Program-made: the position numbers and the translations under genes | The notes under the pieces: model-generated | What the model was told of the DNA's origin: nothing | Databases searched by the model: none | What the model saw: the letters and a program-made list of their open reading frames with translations, nothing else | DNA from: Deltaproteobacteria bacterium | Lineage (GTDB): Bacteria; Desulfobacterota; Desulfarculia; Adiutricales; Adiutricaceae | Length of the DNA stretch: 34,379 nucleotides | Assembly (NCBI GenBank): GCA_031279155.1 | Contig: JAITJB010000221.1 | Span: forward strand, 1-34,379 | Direction of reading: 5' to 3' | In this document: piece by piece, positions 31,293 through 34,379 of the stretch | Numbering within the stretch: the first letter of the stretch is position 1 | How the letters are laid out: each line of letters starts with the position of its first letter

Positions 31293-31773
31293 ATTAATTA
31301 CCACTCTACCTAAGCAAACGAACCTAACCTTACGGCCCGGTGGTTCGATACCCGGTAATTAAAATAATAAGCTTCCTATCAAATTTTGTCAATTAAATCC
31401 CCCATGAAAACGGGCTGACATGTTTGTCTTGCGTCAATCTGCGGTTTGCCAATTGCGGCTAGAAATTTATTTTTCTTTGTAAATTTAAGATTTAAATGAA
31501 AAGCCCAAACCAAAAGGCTGACAAGCTTTGGGCCTTTTTTTTAAGCCACCAAAAAAAACTGGCCCTTGATAAGGCCTTAAAATTAGCCGGCTTTACAATA
31601 TTTCTTGTTTATACCTGCCATATTCTGGTAACATAAGCAAACCAGCGGAAAAAAAACCGCCCGGAGACGGCCTTCGCCGACCATGCGAGGTCAAGCTAAA
31701 GCCGCTCTAGTTTCAGGGGGGAGGAAAATTAATTTTTTTCAAAGATTTTTGTTTAAAATGGCAGGAGTAGTCT
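31293..31773. other. Non-coding region upstream of hpf
   Basis: This 481-base gap separates the DUF1178 gene (minus) from hpf (plus). It holds a terminator-like hairpin (31503-31542) with no gene feeding it, and a weak promoter candidate TTGTTT / 18 nt / TAACAT (31605-31634). A patch reading GGTTCGATACC (31342-31352) looks like a tRNA T-loop but does not fold as one. A GC-rich leader with AGGAG ends the region. No rpoN or lptB gene is present. Confidence 0.55.
31503..31542 (+). terminator. Orphan intrinsic terminator upstream of hpf
   Basis: GCCCAAA (31503-31509) pairs with TTTGGGC (31527-31533), or alternatively AAAAGGC with GCCTTTT, followed by eight T. No annotated plus-strand gene precedes it, so it either ends an unrecognised small RNA from about 31380-31540 or attenuates read-through into hpf. 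Confidence 0.6.
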
Positions 31774-32352
31774 ATGCAATATTCCGTAACGTTCCGACAT
31801 ATGGAGCCCTCCGAACACCTTAAGGAGTACGGACGAGACAAGTTAGCAAGATTAGAGAAATATTTGGACTCGGTTCTTGACGCTGACGTAACTTTTACAG
31901 TCGAAAAATTCCGACACAAAGCCGAGGCCGTGCTGACCTCAGATGGCTTGAAGATCAAAGCCGAAGAAGTCACCGATGACATGTACTCGGCGATGGACTT
32001 ATTGAGCGACAAACTGGAAAAGCAGATCAAGCGCCATCGCGAAAAGCTCAAGGGCCACGGCAAAGGTCAGAACAACGCCAAAAGGGCCTTCGGCGGCAAC
32101 GGTAATGGCGCCCGCCAAGACGATCGCCATGATGGTCGCCAAGATGAAATCATTGAAGATTCCGAATTCGACGTCGTCGCCGACAAAACCCGCGATCTGA
32201 CCCTCAGCCGCATGGGTCTAAACGAAGCCGCTGAAATCCTGGCCCAATCCAAGCACCCTTTCGTGGTCTACCTCGATGCCAATGATGGCGGTTTAAGGCT
32301 CCTGCATCAGCAGCAGAGCGGCACTTTGGAACTTTTGAGGCTCCACGCCTGA
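31774..32352 (+). CDS. hpf: Ribosome hibernation promoting factor, long form
   Basis: A 192-residue protein that binds the 30S decoding region and pairs ribosomes into inactive 100S dimers. Residues 1 to about 97 are the S30AE domain (MQYSVTFRHMEPSEHLKEY, then DDMYSAMDLLSDKLEKQIKR). A glycine/asparagine/aspartate-rich linker (about 98-130) follows. The C-terminal dimerisation domain (about 135-192) includes MGLNEAAEILAQSKHPFVVY. The presence of this domain marks the long form. The ATG has AGGAG 8 nt upstream. It leads the hpf-ptsN-rapZ cluster. Confidence 0.95.
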   Translation: MQYSVTFRHMEPSEHLKEYGRDKLARLEKYLDSVLDADVTFTVEKFRHKAEAVLTSDGLKIKAEEVTDDMYSAMDLLSDKLEKQIKRHREKLKGHGKGQNNAKRAFGGNGNGARQDDRHDGRQDEIIEDSEFDVVADKTRDLTLSRMGLNEAAEILAQSKHPFVVYLDANDGGLRLLHQQQSGTLELLRLHA

Positions 32353-32509
32353 TCCCTAGAAGCCCTCCCTGGCCCTAGGCTCCTCCCCCCTGGCGCCTTA
32401 GGTTTTGGCTTTTCCGACCGCAACACCCGGTCGCAATTCTTCCAAGCGGTGTGCCGACGAATAGTGTTGGCCCGCCGCTTGTAATTTTTAAACCGTTTTT
32501 GGCTTAATA

Positions 32510-32980
32510 ATGCAACTAGACAAGATCATCACCCAAGAGGCCGTCTGTCTTAACTTTGAGGCCAACGACAAGACCGAGGCCATTGATAGCCTCTGCGGCT
32601 TCGCCGCCAAGGTCTTAGGCTTAGAAAAAGGCCCCATCTTAGAGGTGGTTTCTGAGCGCGAAAGCTTGGGATCTACCGCCGTTGGCGGCGGGGTAGCTAT
32701 ACCCCACGGTAAGACTTCTTTAGTTGACACGGTCTTTTTGTTTATGGCCAGGACCGCTCCAGGCTTTGAGCTGACCGATTTTGATAGCCCCGACGGTCGA
32801 CCCGTCCGGCTCTTGGCTCTACTATTGAGCCCCGAAAAGCCCGACCCCGATCACTTAAAAGTCTTAGCTGTCCTAGGCCGCTTGTGGAAGACGCCACAAA
32901 ACCTCAACCTCATGATGGCGGCTAAAGACAGCCGCTCTTTTTTGGAAACCCTTTTGAGCCTCACTGGCTTTTCATCTTAG
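32510..32980 (+). CDS. ptsN: Nitrogen PTS EIIA component
   Basis: A 156-residue cytoplasmic phospho-carrier of the regulatory nitrogen phosphotransferase system. The phospho-histidine is His66 in GGGVAIPHGKTS. The N-terminal block and LLALLLSPEKPDPDHLKVLA are typical. It affects potassium and nitrogen or carbon regulation by its phosphorylation state; no sugar EIIB or EIIC gene is near, which fits a regulatory role. It begins 157 nt after hpf, a gap that contains a small GACCG/CGGTC hairpin, and has no clear ribosome binding site before its ATG. rapZ follows 24 nt downstream. Confidence 0.94.
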   Translation: MQLDKIITQEAVCLNFEANDKTEAIDSLCGFAAKVLGLEKGPILEVVSERESLGSTAVGGGVAIPHGKTSLVDTVFLFMARTAPGFELTDFDSPDGRPVRLLALLLSPEKPDPDHLKVLAVLGRLWKTPQNLNLMMAAKDSRSFLETLLSLTGFSS

Positions 32981-33004
32981 GTCAACAGAGGCGCCCTTAA
33001 GACA

Positions 33005-33877
33005 ATGAGCGAAGTCAATAAAATCGGCCTAATCGTCGTGGTAACCGGCCTATCGGGCTCTGGCAAATCCTCAGCCTTAAAGTCCCTTGAGGACAATGGT
33101 TTTCTGGCCATCGATAACCTACCGGTCCAGCTACTAGCTAAATTTCTGGCCATCCGCAAGGAAAGCGGTGATTTTATCCGCATAGCCGTCGGCATGGACG
33201 CCCGTGAGTCTGAGCTGATGGATCATTACGAAGAGGCCTTCACCCAATCGCGGGACCTAGGCTACGAGCTGAGGCTTTTGTTTTTGGAAGCCGAAGATCA
33301 AGTCTTAGTTAAGCGTTTTTCCGAAACCCGCCGGCCCCATCCCCTGGCCCCTGAAGGCGGGCTTTTGGCGGCCATCACCTTCGAGCGTGAGCGCCTGGCC
33401 CCTTTAAGAGAAATAGCCGATCTTATTATTGATACCTCGACCATTAAAGCCCCGCAACTAAAGGAGATGGTCTTAGAGCGCTTTGTCCAGACCCAAAATC
33501 GCCGCAATTTGGCCGTTGAGGTCTTGTCTTTTGGCTTTAAAAATGGTCTCCCTCCTGAGGCCGATCTGATGCTCGACGTTAGGTTTCTGCCCAACCCCTT
33601 CTACATTGAAAAGCTACGTGCCCTAGATGGCCGCGACAAGCGGGTCAGCGACTATGTCTTATCCTTTAAGGAAACCGAGGGCTTTTTAACTAGATTACTG
33701 GAACTTTTAAACTTTTTACTGCCCCTCTATCAGAGGGAGGGTAAGAGCTACCTGACCATCGCCGTTGGCTGCACTGGCGGTCAACACCGCAGCGTGGCCA
33801 TCGCCTGCTACTTGTGGGAAAGTCTCAGAGATAATTTTCCCGGCAGCTTAATGCTGCGCCACCGCGATATCGTCTAA
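33005..33877 (+). CDS. rapZ: RNase adapter protein / nucleotide-binding protein RapZ
   Basis: A 290-residue member of the RapZ (YvcJ) P-loop family. In enterobacteria RapZ presents the small RNA GlmZ to RNase E and so controls glucosamine-6-phosphate synthesis; whether the same holds here is unknown. Walker A is GLSGSGKSS (15-23), followed by FLAIDNLPVQLL, the ETRRPHPL segment and the C-terminal GCTGGQHRSVAIA block (about 255-267). The start ATG is 24 nt after ptsN, which fits co-transcription. A bidirectional terminator follows. Confidence 0.95.
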   Translation: MSEVNKIGLIVVVTGLSGSGKSSALKSLEDNGFLAIDNLPVQLLAKFLAIRKESGDFIRIAVGMDARESELMDHYEEAFTQSRDLGYELRLLFLEAEDQVLVKRFSETRRPHPLAPEGGLLAAITFERERLAPLREIADLIIDTSTIKAPQLKEMVLERFVQTQNRRNLAVEVLSFGFKNGLPPEADLMLDVRFLPNPFYIEKLRALDGRDKRVSDYVLSFKETEGFLTRLLELLNFLLPLYQREGKSYLTIAVGCTGGQHRSVAIACYLWESLRDNFPGSLMLRHRDIV

Positions 33878-33904
33878 AGTCAGACTATGGGCCAGATAAA
33901 AAAA

Positions 33905-33945
33905 AGCCCCAACCCTATAGGCGAGATAAGGGTTGGGGCTATTAT
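33905..33945. terminator. Bidirectional terminator between rapZ and the beta-barrel gene
   Basis: AGCCCCAACCCT (33905-33916) pairs perfectly with AGGGTTGGGGCT (33929-33940) around a 12-nt loop. ATTATTTT follows on the plus strand and a run of A precedes it, serving the minus-strand gene. Confidence 0.93.
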
Positions 33946-33960
33946 TTTGGCTATTTTTAG

Positions 33961-34379
33961 TTAAAAAGCGTACCTTACGCCGAATAAGACATCATGCATT
34001 TTGATATCAGCTTCTAAGCCGACCTCAAAAATATCGGAGGTTAAGGATTTTAAGCTGGCGTCGGTATACCTATAGGCCAGAGATAATGACCAATCATTAT
34101 TTAAAGCATAGGAAACACCGGCGTTAAGGCCCCAAGCCAACTGAACATCGGCGGCATGCATATTGGTGTGTTCGGCGTAATAGTCCTCGATTGCGATACT
34201 CTTTATTTTTAGGTGTAAGACGGCCAAACCAAAGCTAGCCCCGACAAATGGGGTAAAGGCCGTATTGGTGTTTAGGTCGTAATAGGCGTTAGCCATGATG
34301 GTGTGGACGCCGATATCGGAACTCTCGTGGACGGATATTACTTCCGGGATATCAACTAAATTCTCGAGATCCTTGACCC
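33961..34379 (-). CDS. Outer-membrane beta-barrel protein, C-terminal part (runs off right edge)
   Basis: The frame is open to the window end, so about 139 C-terminal residues are seen and the N-terminus is missing. Alternating hydrophobic strands with aromatic girdles (TPFVGASFGLAVLHLKI, WGLNAGVSYALNNDWSLSLAYRY, VGLEADIKMHDVLFGVRYAF) and a terminal phenylalanine are typical of small opacity/OmpA-like barrels recognised by the Bam machinery. VHTIMANAYYDLNTNTAFTP fits the opacity/LomR type. The internal ATG at 34296 is not the real start. The exact family and ligand cannot be determined from this part. Confidence 0.75.
   Translation of the reverse strand, partial: VKDLENLVDIPEVISVHESSDIGVHTIMANAYYDLNTNTAFTPFVGASFGLAVLHLKIKSIAIEDYYAEHTNMHAADVQLAWGLNAGVSYALNNDWSLSLAYRYTDASLKSLTSDIFEVGLEADIKMHDVLFGVRYAF

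Noticed and set aside
31330..31360. tRNA-like T-loop (GGTTCGATACC)
   Set aside because: The flanking bases do not form the five-pair T stem, and no anticodon or acceptor arm can be folded around it.

Overview
The window looks like a chromosomal segment of an anaerobic Gram-negative bacterium. The likeliest placement is the former Deltaproteobacteria (Desulfobacterota). This is an inference from gene content: a four-subunit 2-oxoacid:ferredoxin oxidoreductase, pyruvate phosphate dikinase, a DHH-CBS-poly(A)-polymerase fusion protein, a long HPF with ptsN and rapZ, IHF-type proteins, a soluble lytic transglycosylase and an outer-membrane beta-barrel. No rRNA, tRNA, insertion sequence, CRISPR array or phage module was recognised.

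Layout. 1-2750 (minus): a partial membrane protein, serS with a long leader and a clear promoter, and a nitroreductase. 2918-5123 (minus): a peptide-type solute-binding protein with an unclear start, and a small membrane protein. 5559-7466 (plus): a large TPR protein. 8119-9088: two IHF-family genes facing each other. 9463-13582 (minus): serC, serA and an slt-type lytic transglycosylase behind one promoter. 13731-19231 (minus): xerC/D, a DHH-CBS-tRNA nucleotidyltransferase fusion and a secreted carboxylesterase. 19676-23668 (plus): a DJ-1/PfpI protein and ppdK with a basic tail. 23788-26760 (minus): a tightly coupled four-gene 2-oxoacid oxidoreductase operon. 27013-28096: a decayed ferredoxin-like remnant and a C-terminally truncated AAA-ATPase-like gene. 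28296-31292: a Tpt1-like protein, a diguanylate cyclase and a DUF1178 protein. 31774-33877 (plus): hpf, ptsN and rapZ without rpoN. The right edge cuts a beta-barrel gene.

How the genes fit together. Pyruvate phosphate dikinase and the oxidoreductase meet at pyruvate and face each other across a shared bidirectional terminator. serC and serA supply serine, and serS charges it to tRNA, although serS has its own promoter. hpf, ptsN and rapZ form the usual ribosome-hibernation and nitrogen-PTS regulatory cluster.

The most unusual property is a set of degenerate short tandem repeats with different periods: 9, 12, 13, 14, 15 and 18 bp. They lie in leaders, intergenic gaps, a 3' flank and inside two genes, and the in-gene arrays keep periods divisible by three. 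Other items worth a second look are the AT-hook-like tail on PPDK, a Tpt1-like protein lacking the catalytic residues, dyads at the oxidoreductase and serS promoters, three 23-bp-spaced iterons near the DJ-1 gene, and a solute-binding protein whose signal peptide has no canonical start codon.
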